Shown here piece after piece: positions 17,311 through 25,503 of a stretch of DNA of 64,000 bases. Location of the stretch: contig CAZPQM010000002.1 of the NCBI GenBank assembly GCA_964588995.1, positions 62,001 to 126,000 of the forward strand, read 5' to 3'. Within the stretch, counting starts at the first letter, position 1; each line of letters begins with the position of its first letter. The notes under the pieces are model-generated. The model ran no database searches. It worked only from the letters and a program-made list of their open reading frames with translations, and was not told where the DNA came from. The position numbers and the translations under genes were made by a program. The DNA is from CAZPQM01 sp964588995 (GTDB taxonomy: Bacteria; Pseudomonadota; Alphaproteobacteria; Rickettsiales; UBA8987).

Positions 17311-17664
17311 ATGGATATCGCTACGACAATCGCATCGTACCAGTATGGCGCTAATGCGCGCGGGCTGAATACGCCGCCGCAAAATCTGCAGCGGACAAAC
17401 GCGCAGGAGCAAGCGCAGCAACAGCCGCTACAGTCCAATGCGGTGCCGCGCAATAGCGCGCTCAATGCACCACAGAGCCTGCAGGCGATTTCCCCGGTCG
17501 CAATAGCAAATTTAAGTATTTTGAATGAATCCGGTGATACGACCCAGCGCCCTGCACAGCCGCAATTTTTCCGGAATATCGGTGTGTCCGCTGAAGAAGC
17601 GTTTGAGCCGACAACGTCTGCGCGAGACATCCCTACCGATAATGGCCTCGATATCCGCGCTTAG
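17311..17664 (+). CDS. Small Gln/Asn/Ala-rich protein of unknown function
   Basis: A 117-residue product I do not recognise. It starts MDIATTIASYQYGANARGLN and continues into low-complexity Gln/Asn/Pro-rich sequence (about residues 20-60), with no Cys, no signal peptide and no membrane helix. It is probably disordered. The frame is open from an ATG at 17263, but those residues look like non-coding translation. No good ribosome-binding sequence precedes either start. Its downstream border is a repeat cluster. Confidence 0.45.
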   Translation: MDIATTIASYQYGANARGLNTPPQNLQRTNAQEQAQQQPLQSNAVPRNSALNAPQSLQAISPVAIANLSILNESGDTTQRPAQPQFFRNIGVSAEEAFEPTTSARDIPTDNGLDIRA

Positions 17665-17819
17665 CATGTAGCTGTAACGGTTGTGAGGGGTTGGATGCCC
17701 GTATAATTGCTGCGCCATTCGGGGTATGACGAGTCGCTATAATGGGTAACTATAACCACTAAACACTAACCATCTTACACCCCCACCACTACGGCTAATA
17801 TCCTTACGGATATAAGCCT

Positions 17820-18240
17820 CGTTGCCTCCCCCGCAGGCAGGGGAGGATGCGCTATAATCCCCTCTCCCTATGGGAGAGGGCTAGGGTGAGGGTGACCCGT
17901 CATCCTGAACGTGATTCAGGATCTCATGAGGCGTTCTATATCCTGAGATTCCAGCGTTCGCTGGAATGACGCTGTCTTGTCCGGGCTTGCTCCTTTTATC
18001 CAGCTACCAAAGATCCTTCGGCTACGCTCGCGCTACGCTCAGGATGACGGGGGCTGTTTTTACTCGTCATTGCGAGGAGTGAAACGACGAAGCAATCTCG
18101 TGCGGCTGGGTATATGAGCCCAAGATCGCTTCACTGCGTTCGCGATGACGGGTCAAGAGATCCTTCGGCTACGCTCGCGCTCCGCTCAGGATGACGCGGG
18201 TAGGCGGGGGAGTATGCGCTTTTTATCCCCTCTCCCTAAC
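17820..18240. repeat. Mosaic of several dispersed palindromic repeats
   Basis: The stretch from 17665 to queF has no gene and is almost wholly repeat from about 17820. In order: a GC hairpin (CCTCCCCCGCAGGCAGGGGAGG), a block with CCCTCTCCCTATGGGAGAGGG, ATCCTGAACGTGATTCAGGAT at 17904-17924, ATTCCAGCGTTCGCTGGAAT near 17949, two copies of a unit starting AGATCCTTCGGCTACGCTCG (about 18009-18047 and 18160-18197), a copy of the CGTCATTGCGAG element at 18065-18150, and a second CCCTCTCCCTAACCCC block that runs into the queF stop. The units are butted together as if they insert next to or into each other. Confidence 0.8.
18065..18150. repeat. Dispersed palindromic intergenic repeat, copy 2
   Basis: It opens CGTCATTGCGAGGAGTGAAA, identical to the copy at 5435 for over 30 bp, and closes TTCGCGATGACG. 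The middle differs. It is embedded between two copies of the AGATCCTTCGG unit. Confidence 0.8.
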
Positions 18241-18703
18241 CCCGCCCGCGGTAGGGTGGGACGCCCTGCGGTTCGATCCAGACAGCGTCCGGTTTTTCGC
18301 CATGCTGGAAAAAGACATCAATCGGGATCCCGCCACGCGGGTACCAATAGCCGCCAATGCGTAAATAAGCAGGGTCGAGCAAACTGGCGAGCTTTTTGCC
18401 AATATCAACCGTACAGGCCTCATGAAACCCGGCATGATTGCGGAACGCACCGAGATAGAGCTTCAGCGACTTACTTTCCACGAGTAGCTTACCCGGCACA
18501 TAGTCGATCACCAGATGGGCGAAATCCGGCTGGCCGGTAACAGGGCAGAGCGAGGTAAATTCCGGACAAACAAAGCGCACTGCGTAGGCCACATCCGGGT
18601 GCGGATTCGGTACGGCCTCCAAAATAGCTTCTTCCGGAGAAGCGGGTAGCTTTGCGCTGGCTCCAAGCTGCTCAAGCCCGCCATAGATTTTTTCGTCACT
18701 CAT
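18236..18703 (-). CDS. queF: NADPH-dependent 7-cyano-7-deazaguanine reductase
   Basis: A 155-residue single-domain (YkvM-type) QueF that reduces preQ0 to preQ1 for queuosine in tRNA. Catalytic Cys53 lies in EFTSLCPVTGQPDFA with Asp60, and the NADPH motif is ESKSLKLYL (76-84). The C-terminal QGVPPYRGR is the usual family end. Its last codons coincide with a copy of the CCCTCTCCCTAACCCC repeat block. No other queuosine gene is adjacent. Confidence 0.94.
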   Translation of the reverse strand: MSDEKIYGGLEQLGASAKLPASPEEAILEAVPNPHPDVAYAVRFVCPEFTSLCPVTGQPDFAHLVIDYVPGKLLVESKSLKLYLGAFRNHAGFHEACTVDIGKKLASLLDPAYLRIGGYWYPRGGIPIDVFFQHGEKPDAVWIEPQGVPPYRGRG

Positions 18704-18779
18704 GCTGAAATTCCTCTCATTCTATGCTATACTTCATATAGAAACCGGCTGAATAAGCCAAGGACAAGAAGGAGCGGAT

Positions 18780-19133
18780 ATGAAGAAATGGGTGATGGTA
18801 GGGGCATTGCTCTGCTTGCCGGCAACGCAGGTGCAGGCGCAGCAATTTACACCACAGGAAGTGGAGGAATATTCCCGCGTGGCTAACGAGTTGATGCAAA
18901 GCATGCCACCGGAAACGCGCAATATGGTCATGCAGCAGGTCATGCAGATGGTGAGTCAGGTGAATAATCTGTCGCCAGAAGAGAAAAAACGCGTCACCCG
19001 TCAGATGGAGCAGATGGGACGGCGGCTTTACGGGCAAATCAAGCAGGTGGATCCCTCTCAGATGGGCTCGGTAGGTGTTGATCAAGCGCAGCGGGCACTG
19101 GATGAGGCGCAACGGGCGATTAACAGGCGATAA
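18780..19133 (+). CDS. Small exported helical protein of unknown function
   Basis: A 117-residue product with a clear signal peptide (MKKWVMVGALLCLPATQVQA, cleavage after about residue 20). The mature part is Met/Gln-rich and predicted helical, with heptad-like runs (NMVMQQVMQMVSQVNNLS), and has no Cys. AAGGAG lies just upstream of the ATG. It lies just upstream of a glycosyltransferase gene in the same direction. I do not recognise the family; it resembles small periplasmic helical proteins in general only. Confidence 0.7.
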   Translation: MKKWVMVGALLCLPATQVQAQQFTPQEVEEYSRVANELMQSMPPETRNMVMQQVMQMVSQVNNLSPEEKKRVTRQMEQMGRRLYGQIKQVDPSQMGSVGVDQAQRALDEAQRAINRR

Positions 19134-19174
19134 ACCCATAGCCTAAGGCGCGAAAATTCGCTAAACCCTCTTCT

Positions 19175-20776
19175 ATGGGGTCGAAGCAGTCATCATCGAT
19201 ATTATTGGTTACACCGGATTTTGCCGGGCCAACGCGCGGCGGCGGGATCGGCACGGCGTTTTATTACCTTGCCTGTTTTCTACGGGATGAAGGTTATGAT
19301 GTGCATGTGCTCTACTGCCTGCCCGACTGGACGGATGACGGTTCGTCACTCGATGAGTGGAAAGAAACACTGAAAAAACAGAATATAACACTACATTCCT
19401 TGCCTGAGCGAACACGGGACATAGCGCAACTGTCGACCTGTTGGCACGCGAAAACCGCGATGGAGGTGGCAGAGCTCGCCTACAGGCTGCATCAGAAATA
19501 TGGTTTTACTGCAATTCATATGCCGGAATGGGGTGGCTTCGGTTATTTTATAATCAAAGGCAAACGCGAGCAGAAAGCGTTTGCGGGGGCGGAGCTGATC
19601 GTCCAGACCCATAGCCCGACGAGTTGGCATCGGCGGTACAATCACGAGGCGATGGATAGTCTCGCCCTCGTCCAGATTGATGCGATGGAGCGCTACTCGG
19701 TTGCGCAGGCGGATCAGCTTATCAGCCCAAGCCGCTATATGCTGGACTGGTTGCAGCAGGAGGGCTGGAAGCTTGCGGAAACCAGACAGGTGATCCCTAA
19801 TCTCTATAAGCCGGAACAACAGGCCGGAGCGCTTACCGGACAGGAGATAAACGAGATTGTTTTGTTCGGGCGGCTTGAAATACGTAAAGGCGTTGATCTT
19901 TTTTTAGATTCAGTGGCTAATATAAATCATAATAAGTATAAAATTACATTACTTGGAAAGGATGCTGAAATAAAAGGTGAATTATCATCTGATCATATTA
20001 AGCAACGTGCTGAAGATATGGGGCTGAAGGTCACTATAGTGACAGGCCATAACCAGCAACAGGCGCTGGATTATGTCAAACAGCCCGGCCGCCTAACGGT
20101 CATCGCTTCACTGCAGGAAAACCTCCCCTATGTTGCGTATGAGTGTTTAGCGGAGGGGGTGCCGTGCCTGCTGTCGGATGCGGGAGGAACGGCTGAGCTG
20201 GTGGCAGAGGAAAGCCGGGATATTCTCTTTACGCCGGAGGTGGAGGTGCTCGCGCAAAAAATCAACCAAACGGTTAAGCAGATGACACAGACTGGTCAAT
20301 TGGCGTTTTCTCAGGATGATGTGCAGGCCAGTTGGAGGGCGTTGCATGACGCTTCACCCACATTGAAAAAGCAAGCATCACCTGCTGCGATTGACCTAAA
20401 AGCGCTGTATGAGGGCTCGCCACTATCCTGGAAAAACAGAGCGGAGCTATTACAGCAAACCTCTTTTGCGGAGGAATTGCTGGCAGGCTTGCTGGAAGAG
20501 CGGCATTATATGATCGATGCGATGCATGCTGTGCCGTGGTTTACGCAACATGACCGGCAGGATGATGTGCGTGTTTACGGAGAGTGGCTGAAAGATGCGG
20601 TTGAAGAAAATAATAAAAAAATCATAATATTAGAGAAAAAAAATGAAACTCTGAGAGAGGAACAATTATCAACCAGTGAATATATCGATGCTTTAACGCA
20701 TTCCACCAGCTGGCGTATTACTGCGCCGCTTAGAGCAGCTATACATTGGTTACGCCGAATCTTTTCGGCGGGTTAA
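19175..20776 (+). CDS. Glycosyltransferase family 4 with C-terminal coiled-coil tail
   Basis: A 533-residue GT-B glycosyltransferase. The N-terminal half begins LLVTPDFAGPTRGGGIGTAF. The C-terminal nucleotide-sugar half contains VLFGRLEIRKGVDLFLDSVA (about residue 228) and an ENLPYVAYECLAEGVPCL segment, the E-x7-E type motif of GT4. After residue 470 a charged coiled coil leads to STSWRITAPLRAAIHWLRR, a tail often seen on bacterial cell-surface glycan transferases. A short AT-rich patch (about 19910-19990) stands out from its surroundings. It overlaps the convergent HAD gene by 27 bp. Donor and acceptor are unknown. Confidence 0.88.
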   Translation: MGSKQSSSILLVTPDFAGPTRGGGIGTAFYYLACFLRDEGYDVHVLYCLPDWTDDGSSLDEWKETLKKQNITLHSLPERTRDIAQLSTCWHAKTAMEVAELAYRLHQKYGFTAIHMPEWGGFGYFIIKGKREQKAFAGAELIVQTHSPTSWHRRYNHEAMDSLALVQIDAMERYSVAQADQLISPSRYMLDWLQQEGWKLAETRQVIPNLYKPEQQAGALTGQEINEIVLFGRLEIRKGVDLFLDSVANINHNKYKITLLGKDAEIKGELSSDHIKQRAEDMGLKVTIVTGHNQQQALDYVKQPGRLTVIASLQENLPYVAYECLAEGVPCLLSDAGGTAELVAEESRDILFTPEVEVLAQKINQTVKQMTQTGQLAFSQDDVQASWRALHDASPTLKKQASPAAIDLKALYEGSPLSWKNRAELLQQTSFAEELLAGLLEERHYMIDAMHAVPWFTQHDRQDDVRVYGEWLKDAVEENNKKIIILEKKNETLREEQLSTSEYIDALTHSTSWRITAPLRAAIHWLRRIFSAG

Positions 20777-22840
20777 GGTGTGTTTTACCCGCTTGGCGCT
20801 GAGCGCAGTATTAGCAAGTAGCTTGAAATAGCGTCGTGACAGACCGTCCATCCGCGCTTCAAACCCCTTCCGCCAATAGCTGGATTTATATTGCTGCGCG
20901 AACTGATTGGGCTTGAAATAGAGCCATTTCAGGTTTGGCTTTGGCGCAATCGCACGGGTTAGATCCTGCTTGCCGATATTCTGAATATGCACAATATCAT
21001 CAAACATCGCAGCCTCTTCGGGGAGCGGATTTTCCAGCAGGATTTTCAGCGGTAGAATCATTTCCTCCTTACGGAAGGCGTGTAGCGGTCTCGTTTCCAG
21101 CATGGGTTTGACATCATTGATAAATTGCAACGCACCTTCTTGCAGTTCACGTACCGCCTGCAAGCGTCGTGGATGGTTTTCGGTTTTGTCTAAGACCGGC
21201 TCGACGCCGTTTTCCGTTTTTTCCAGATGGATCACGCTGCCGCACGGCGCGGTAAATAACAGCTCGACAATCTCGATGCAGGTGGTGAGTGTTTCGGCAA
21301 AATAATAGGGGTGGTGGCCATCCACCATATAGGAGTAAACCGGAAACCCCGCCCGGCGTACATCGTTGATACGCTGCATGGTGCCAAAGAAAAAGGCTGA
21401 GAGCGGCTGCTCTTCCGTGGGGAGCATATCACGCAGCGCATACAGCATGGAGCCATGCCAGCCCACATCGACAATGGCTTTTTTCGTTCCATCCGCGGTT
21501 ACGCCTTCTTCCTTCAGATGCGCCTGAAATGCGTCATATTCTTCCTGCGCTTTCTTCATGATCGGTTCTTTCAAGGCGATGAAGCAGGCGCGGAGCCGTT
21601 TTACATCCTGCTTGGTGCGAACCATATCTTCAGGGCTCTTAAATCCATGTTCCTGAATCACGGGCAGATAGTCCGCTTCAGTAAGGCCAAGCTGATTCCG
21701 TTCCATATAATTCCCGACCGTTTGCGGATGGCTCGGATCGGTGATGGTGAGATAATCCAGCCCGGTATTATCCAGCCCGTCTTTCAGGCGGGGGATTTGC
21801 AACGCCCGGCGGGAAACCAGTAAATACTTGCATTCGCAGTGGTTATTGTAAATAGGCTGTAGGAATTCAAACAGCTGCTTCATGATTTTTCCATCCCGTG
21901 CGAGGAAAAGTAACTGCTTAATGCCGGCAGCTTTGGTGGTTTCCAGCAGCCAGGTGATGAATCCCAGATAGATCGGGCCAACGATATAATATCCAAAATG
22001 CTCCCAGTCGGTCGTAGGCGGATTAAAGCTCTCATCCTCTGCGCGTTTGAGCGCGCTTTTGGCGGCCATGGCCCCTAAAATAATCGACAGCTCCGGAGAA
22101 TCGACCTTACGCTTTTTATCCCAGACCGTATCGGCATAATCATGATCAAAGAAATTATCGATAGGCTTGGCCACATGATAGACGGAAAGCCCGGCGCGCT
22201 TCGCCTGACGAATATCCGCATGGAGATTATCTCCTATGTGAAGTATTTTATTAGGTTTAACGCCTAAATAACTGATTATCTCCTGATAAAGCGACCCCTT
22301 GTGTTTGGTTTTAACTACTGAAGACGATAGAAATAATTTATCGTAGCCCGTCAGTTCGTGCTTTGCTAACAGCTGTTTAATAAATTGCTCCGGCAGGTAC
22401 ATATCCGAAGCAATGACCACCGGCTTATCCTGCTTAACGGCATATTCAAACAACGGATGGATGGCCTGATGCGGCACGCAGTGCGCCTCCTCCACTTCCA
22501 GCTCTTTATGCTTCACCCGTTCAATCGCTTTAGCATCCGCGTAGTGTAGCTCCTGCTGAATGAAGCGGTAGATTTCATCAAGCGTGACTTCCTCACGACC
22601 TTGACGATAGGCTTCATCGCGTGCGTCACGTTCGGCCTGCATGCGCAGCGTGTAAAAATCCAGCATGGTATCGTTGAAGGCTTCGCGGGCCGTTGGCTCA
22701 ATAAACCAGAATAGGTCGTGCGGGTTCGCCACTCGGCGTATCAGGAGCGTATCGAAGATATCAAACGATATCGCCTCGGCTTTATCCATTTTCTTTAGGC
22801 AATCGGTCAGCAGGATGACCTGATCATGCGGGTGGTTCAT
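20750..22840 (-). CDS. COG5610-type HAD-superfamily protein of a surface-glycan locus
   Basis: A 696-residue two-part protein. The N-terminal HAD hydrolase domain (about 20-230) has motif I SFDIFDTLLIRR with nucleophile Asp27, VVIASDMYLPEQFIKQLL as motif II and ILHIGDNLHADIRQAKRAG as motif IV. A C-terminal domain of about 430 residues includes FLARDGKIM, LVSRRALQIP and VDVGWHGSMLYALRDML. This arrangement is that of predicted HAD hydrolases found in polysaccharide clusters (COG5610). The substrate is unknown. Its start overlaps the upstream GT2 gene by 4 bp, so the two are one operon. Confidence 0.82.
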   Translation of the reverse strand: MNHPHDQVILLTDCLKKMDKAEAISFDIFDTLLIRRVANPHDLFWFIEPTAREAFNDTMLDFYTLRMQAERDARDEAYRQGREEVTLDEIYRFIQQELHYADAKAIERVKHKELEVEEAHCVPHQAIHPLFEYAVKQDKPVVIASDMYLPEQFIKQLLAKHELTGYDKLFLSSSVVKTKHKGSLYQEIISYLGVKPNKILHIGDNLHADIRQAKRAGLSVYHVAKPIDNFFDHDYADTVWDKKRKVDSPELSIILGAMAAKSALKRAEDESFNPPTTDWEHFGYYIVGPIYLGFITWLLETTKAAGIKQLLFLARDGKIMKQLFEFLQPIYNNHCECKYLLVSRRALQIPRLKDGLDNTGLDYLTITDPSHPQTVGNYMERNQLGLTEADYLPVIQEHGFKSPEDMVRTKQDVKRLRACFIALKEPIMKKAQEEYDAFQAHLKEEGVTADGTKKAIVDVGWHGSMLYALRDMLPTEEQPLSAFFFGTMQRINDVRRAGFPVYSYMVDGHHPYYFAETLTTCIEIVELLFTAPCGSVIHLEKTENGVEPVLDKTENHPRRLQAVRELQEGALQFINDVKPMLETRPLHAFRKEEMILPLKILLENPLPEEAAMFDDIVHIQNIGKQDLTRAIAPKPNLKWLYFKPNQFAQQYKSSYWRKGFEARMDGLSRRYFKLLANTALSAKRVKHTLTRRKDSA

Positions 22841-23874
22841 GGTTTGCCTGCCAGCCAGTTTTTCAAGCGTATCAGTGGCTTAAAGGGGCTTCGTGCTTTC
22901 TTGAGGAAGTTAGCCGCCTGTTCAGCGCGCCAGTGTATGGTTTCCATGGAAGGCGCCATATTGATTAAAAAGCCGATGCCCGTGGTGCCGCGTGCGATAT
23001 CCTTGCGCAGTAATTCGTTTTTTATCATCGCATTATAAAAACGATGCTGATGCCATTTACAATTGATCGTATTGGCATATACATCATTCCCGGTTTTGTC
23101 ATGGATGCGATGATGGTAGTAGGCGAGTAGTTTGGGAATCACCGCGATATCATAGCTTTCCAGTAGGCGTAGGTTAAACTCCCAATCGCCCTGCACAGGC
23201 AGGTCTTCACGGAAGGACCCGCCGACCTCATCAAACGCTTTGCGGTGAATCAGTAGCGAAATGGGGGGGAAAAAATTCCCCGCCGCCATGCGCCATAGCG
23301 TCACATGCTCCACCCAGTCGTTAAAGGGTTCACGCGAATGTTCGGTAATGCTATCACCCTCGATGGTTTCATTGACTGAAAGAGAATGCGTCACCACAGC
23401 GCCGACATTGGGCAGGTTGAGTTCTTCAAACGCGGTGACGGTTTCTTTCAAAAACTCCTCATGCCACGCATCATCATCGTCGTGGATGACGATAAATTCC
23501 GATGTGCAGGCTTTCACGCCGACATTGCTGGCCGCTTCCATCCCTTTCGATGTTTTATTGTGTATGACCAGTACGCGGTCGCCATAGCGCTTTTGATATT
23601 TCGCTACCAGCTCATCAACCGGCCGGGCATCGCCGCCATCATTGACGATCACGTGCAGCCAATCGTCAAAATGCTGGTTGAGAACGCTTTCTATCGCACG
23701 CTTGAGAAGGATAAGACGCTCCTTGGTGCGGGTAATCACGGCGACTTTGGCCGATGGTTTGCTGCTCCGTTTTTTGGCGGGCGCTTTAGTCGTTGGTTTT
23801 TTAGCTTTACTCTGCGCAGTTTTGGCGGGTTTTTTTGTGCTCGCTTTGGCAGGTGTTTTTTTGGTTGTCGGCAT
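22837..23874 (-). CDS. GT2 glycosyltransferase with a histone H1-like basic N-terminal tail
   Basis: A 345-residue protein. Residues 1-43 are a Lys/Ala/Pro-rich tail with repeated KKPAK/KKPTTKAPAKK elements, like the tails of bacterial histone H1-like proteins. From residue 44 the GT-A domain starts (KVAVITRTKERLILLKRAIE), with the metal-binding acidic cluster VIHDDDDAW near residue 131 and a QGDWEFNLRLL segment, typical of GT2. The tail uses the same frame and has no alternative start before the GT domain other than the ATG at 23874, so it appears real. It might bind the anionic membrane surface, a polyanionic glycan or DNA. It is in an operon with the HAD gene. Confidence 0.83.
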   Translation of the reverse strand: MPTTKKTPAKASTKKPAKTAQSKAKKPTTKAPAKKRSSKPSAKVAVITRTKERLILLKRAIESVLNQHFDDWLHVIVNDGGDARPVDELVAKYQKRYGDRVLVIHNKTSKGMEAASNVGVKACTSEFIVIHDDDDAWHEEFLKETVTAFEELNLPNVGAVVTHSLSVNETIEGDSITEHSREPFNDWVEHVTLWRMAAGNFFPPISLLIHRKAFDEVGGSFREDLPVQGDWEFNLRLLESYDIAVIPKLLAYYHHRIHDKTGNDVYANTINCKWHQHRFYNAMIKNELLRKDIARGTTGIGFLINMAPSMETIHWRAEQAANFLKKARSPFKPLIRLKNWLAGKP

Positions 23875-23970
23875 GTATCCCCCTTATGGTCAGCACGATA
23901 ATCTGCTTCATCTATCGCTAAATAAAGCCGGTAATGGCGCCAAGCAGCCTTCTTTTACTCACAAACGGCA

Positions 23971-24210
23971 TCAATCGCAAGCCTCTCGTTCCTGCTTTAT
24001 CTGTTCAAGCGCAAAGGCTTCTTCCAGCCAGTTGCGGCAATTACTGCCCGGCAGGATTTCATGTGCCGCAAGCAGGTCCAGCAAATCCTCCTTATCCCAG
24101 TCATCGTTAACTGCGATTGCAATCATTTCCTTCAGGCAGCGCTCAATAACGTCCTGATCGCCGGTTTCAATGGCTTCAAACAGGGTGGGTTTGTAGGGTG
24201 TTAAGGTCAT
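23971..24210 (-). CDS. Small acidic protein of unknown function
   Basis: A 79-residue acidic, probably all-helical product (FEAIETGDQDVIERCLKEMI), somewhat like a single ankyrin-type helical hairpin. Three Cys occur without a metal-binding pattern. No ribosome-binding sequence is seen, but TATATT ends 6 nt before the ATG with ATGACA 17 nt further up, so a leaderless message is likely. The -35 falls in the end of a palindromic repeat. I do not recognise the family. Confidence 0.6.
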   Translation of the reverse strand: MTLTPYKPTLFEAIETGDQDVIERCLKEMIAIAVNDDWDKEDLLDLLAAHEILPGSNCRNWLEEAFALEQIKQEREACD

Positions 24211-24216
24211 CTTTGT

Positions 24217-24245
24217 AATATAGCGCTAAATACACCTATTGTCAT
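24217..24245 (-). promoter_or_regulatory. Candidate promoter whose -35 box lies in the end of a repeat
   Basis: On the minus strand, ATGACA (24245-24240), a 17 nt spacer and TATATT (24222-24217) end 6 nt before the ATG at 24210. Five of the six -35 bases belong to the terminal TTGTCATCCCGG of the repeat at 24239-24328 read in reverse; the sixth is also inside it. Both hexamers match consensus at five of six positions. Confidence 0.5.
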
Positions 24246-24328
24246 CCCGGCCCTGTGCCTGGATCTTCAGCCAGACGATAGGTTGTTGCGATTACGCTCT
24301 GGATCCCGGAATAAATCCGGGATGACAA
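24239..24328. repeat. 90 bp palindromic intergenic repeat
   Basis: It is bounded by perfect 12 bp inverted ends, TTGTCATCCCGG and CCGGGATGACAA, with inner CTGGATC elements. It belongs to the same general class (ends in GTCAT/ATGAC) as the other intergenic repeats but has different inner sequence. It lies between a small divergent gene and trpS. Confidence 0.75.
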
Positions 24329-24379
24329 CTTTTATAAAATACGCTAAACGATAAGTGTTTAACTACAAAGGATAAATCT

Positions 24380-25387
24380 ATGGGACGCGTATTTTCCGGC
24401 GTGCAGCCAACGGGCAATTTACATCTCGGCAATTACCTCGGCGCCATCCGGCAATGGGTGAAGTTGCAGGAACGTTATGAGTGCCTGTTCTGCATTGTGG
24501 ATTATCACGCGATTACCGTACCGCAAGATCCTACCAGCCTTCGGGAGCATACGATTCAAACCGCTGCGGCCTATATGGCGGCCGGGATCGACCCGGAAAA
24601 GCACCTGATTTTTCATCAATCGGGCGTACCGGAACATACCGAGCTTGCATGGATCCTTTCCTGTTACACGCGGATGGGGCAGCTTAACCGCATGACACAG
24701 TTTAAGGAGAAGGCGGGCAAGCAAAAAGACAGGGCGTTTCTCGGCCTGTTTTCGTATCCGGTACTGATGGCAGCGGATATTTTGCTTTATAAGGCGACCC
24801 ACGTGCCGGTGGGGGAAGACCAGAAGCAGCATCTTGAACTTACCCGCGAAATTGCAGCGAGCTTCAATGATCGCCATTTTGATAATAATATCGACAAGGA
24901 GGCGTTTTTTCCTCTGCCCGAACCGATTATTATGGACGATACGGCGCGCATAATGAGTTTGCGGGATGGCACGAAAAAGATGAGCAAATCCGACCCATCC
25001 GATATGTCGCGCATCAACCTCACCGATGATGCGGATACGATTGCTAAGAAAATCCGTAAAGCCAAGTCCGACCCCATCGAAGGAATGACGTTTGATCGGG
25101 AGGCGAGACCGGAAGCAAGCAACCTGCTTGCTATCTATGCGGCACTCACCGATCAGAACGTGGAACAGGTGACGGATCACTACGCAACTGCAAGTTTTAG
25201 TGAATTCAAGCAGGCGCTAACGGAAGTCTGTGTAGAGAGTCTGACGCCGGTAACACAATCTATGCGGGAGTATCTTGAGGATAAAGGGCAGATTGAGGTA
25301 TTATTACGTAAGCACGCTGATAAAGCCCGTGAACTAGCTAGATTGCAGATAGATACTGTGAAGGATCTGGTTGGGTTTTTTAAGTAA
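24380..25387 (+). CDS. trpS: Tryptophanyl-tRNA synthetase
   Basis: A 335-residue class I aminoacyl-tRNA synthetase that charges tRNA-Trp. The N-terminal SGVQPTGNLHLGNYLGAIR contains the HIGH-type motif (HLGN at 15-18), and KMSKS lies at 200-204. The length is normal. An AAAGG sequence lies about 10 nt before the ATG at 24380. It is monocistronic, directly downstream of a palindromic repeat. Confidence 0.96.
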   Translation: MGRVFSGVQPTGNLHLGNYLGAIRQWVKLQERYECLFCIVDYHAITVPQDPTSLREHTIQTAAAYMAAGIDPEKHLIFHQSGVPEHTELAWILSCYTRMGQLNRMTQFKEKAGKQKDRAFLGLFSYPVLMAADILLYKATHVPVGEDQKQHLELTREIAASFNDRHFDNNIDKEAFFPLPEPIIMDDTARIMSLRDGTKKMSKSDPSDMSRINLTDDADTIAKKIRKAKSDPIEGMTFDREARPEASNLLAIYAALTDQNVEQVTDHYATASFSEFKQALTEVCVESLTPVTQSMREYLEDKGQIEVLLRKHADKARELARLQIDTVKDLVGFFK

Positions 25388-25503
25388 CACACAACCATTA
25401 AGTGCATATAGGTTCTTCCTGTTCGTTTAATTCACCTTGAGATCAACCAAAAAATAGTCCATGACGAACGATAATTTAGTTTACATTTTTGGGGGTTATG
25501 GCC

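Noticed and set aside
17820..18240. A CRISPR array
   Set aside because: The repeats are palindromic units of different classes without uniform spacing or unique spacers, and no cas gene is present.
18145..18540. A 131-codon open frame on the plus strand
   Set aside because: It runs through palindromic repeats and antisense to queF, with Arg/His/Ser-rich composition typical of a non-coding frame.
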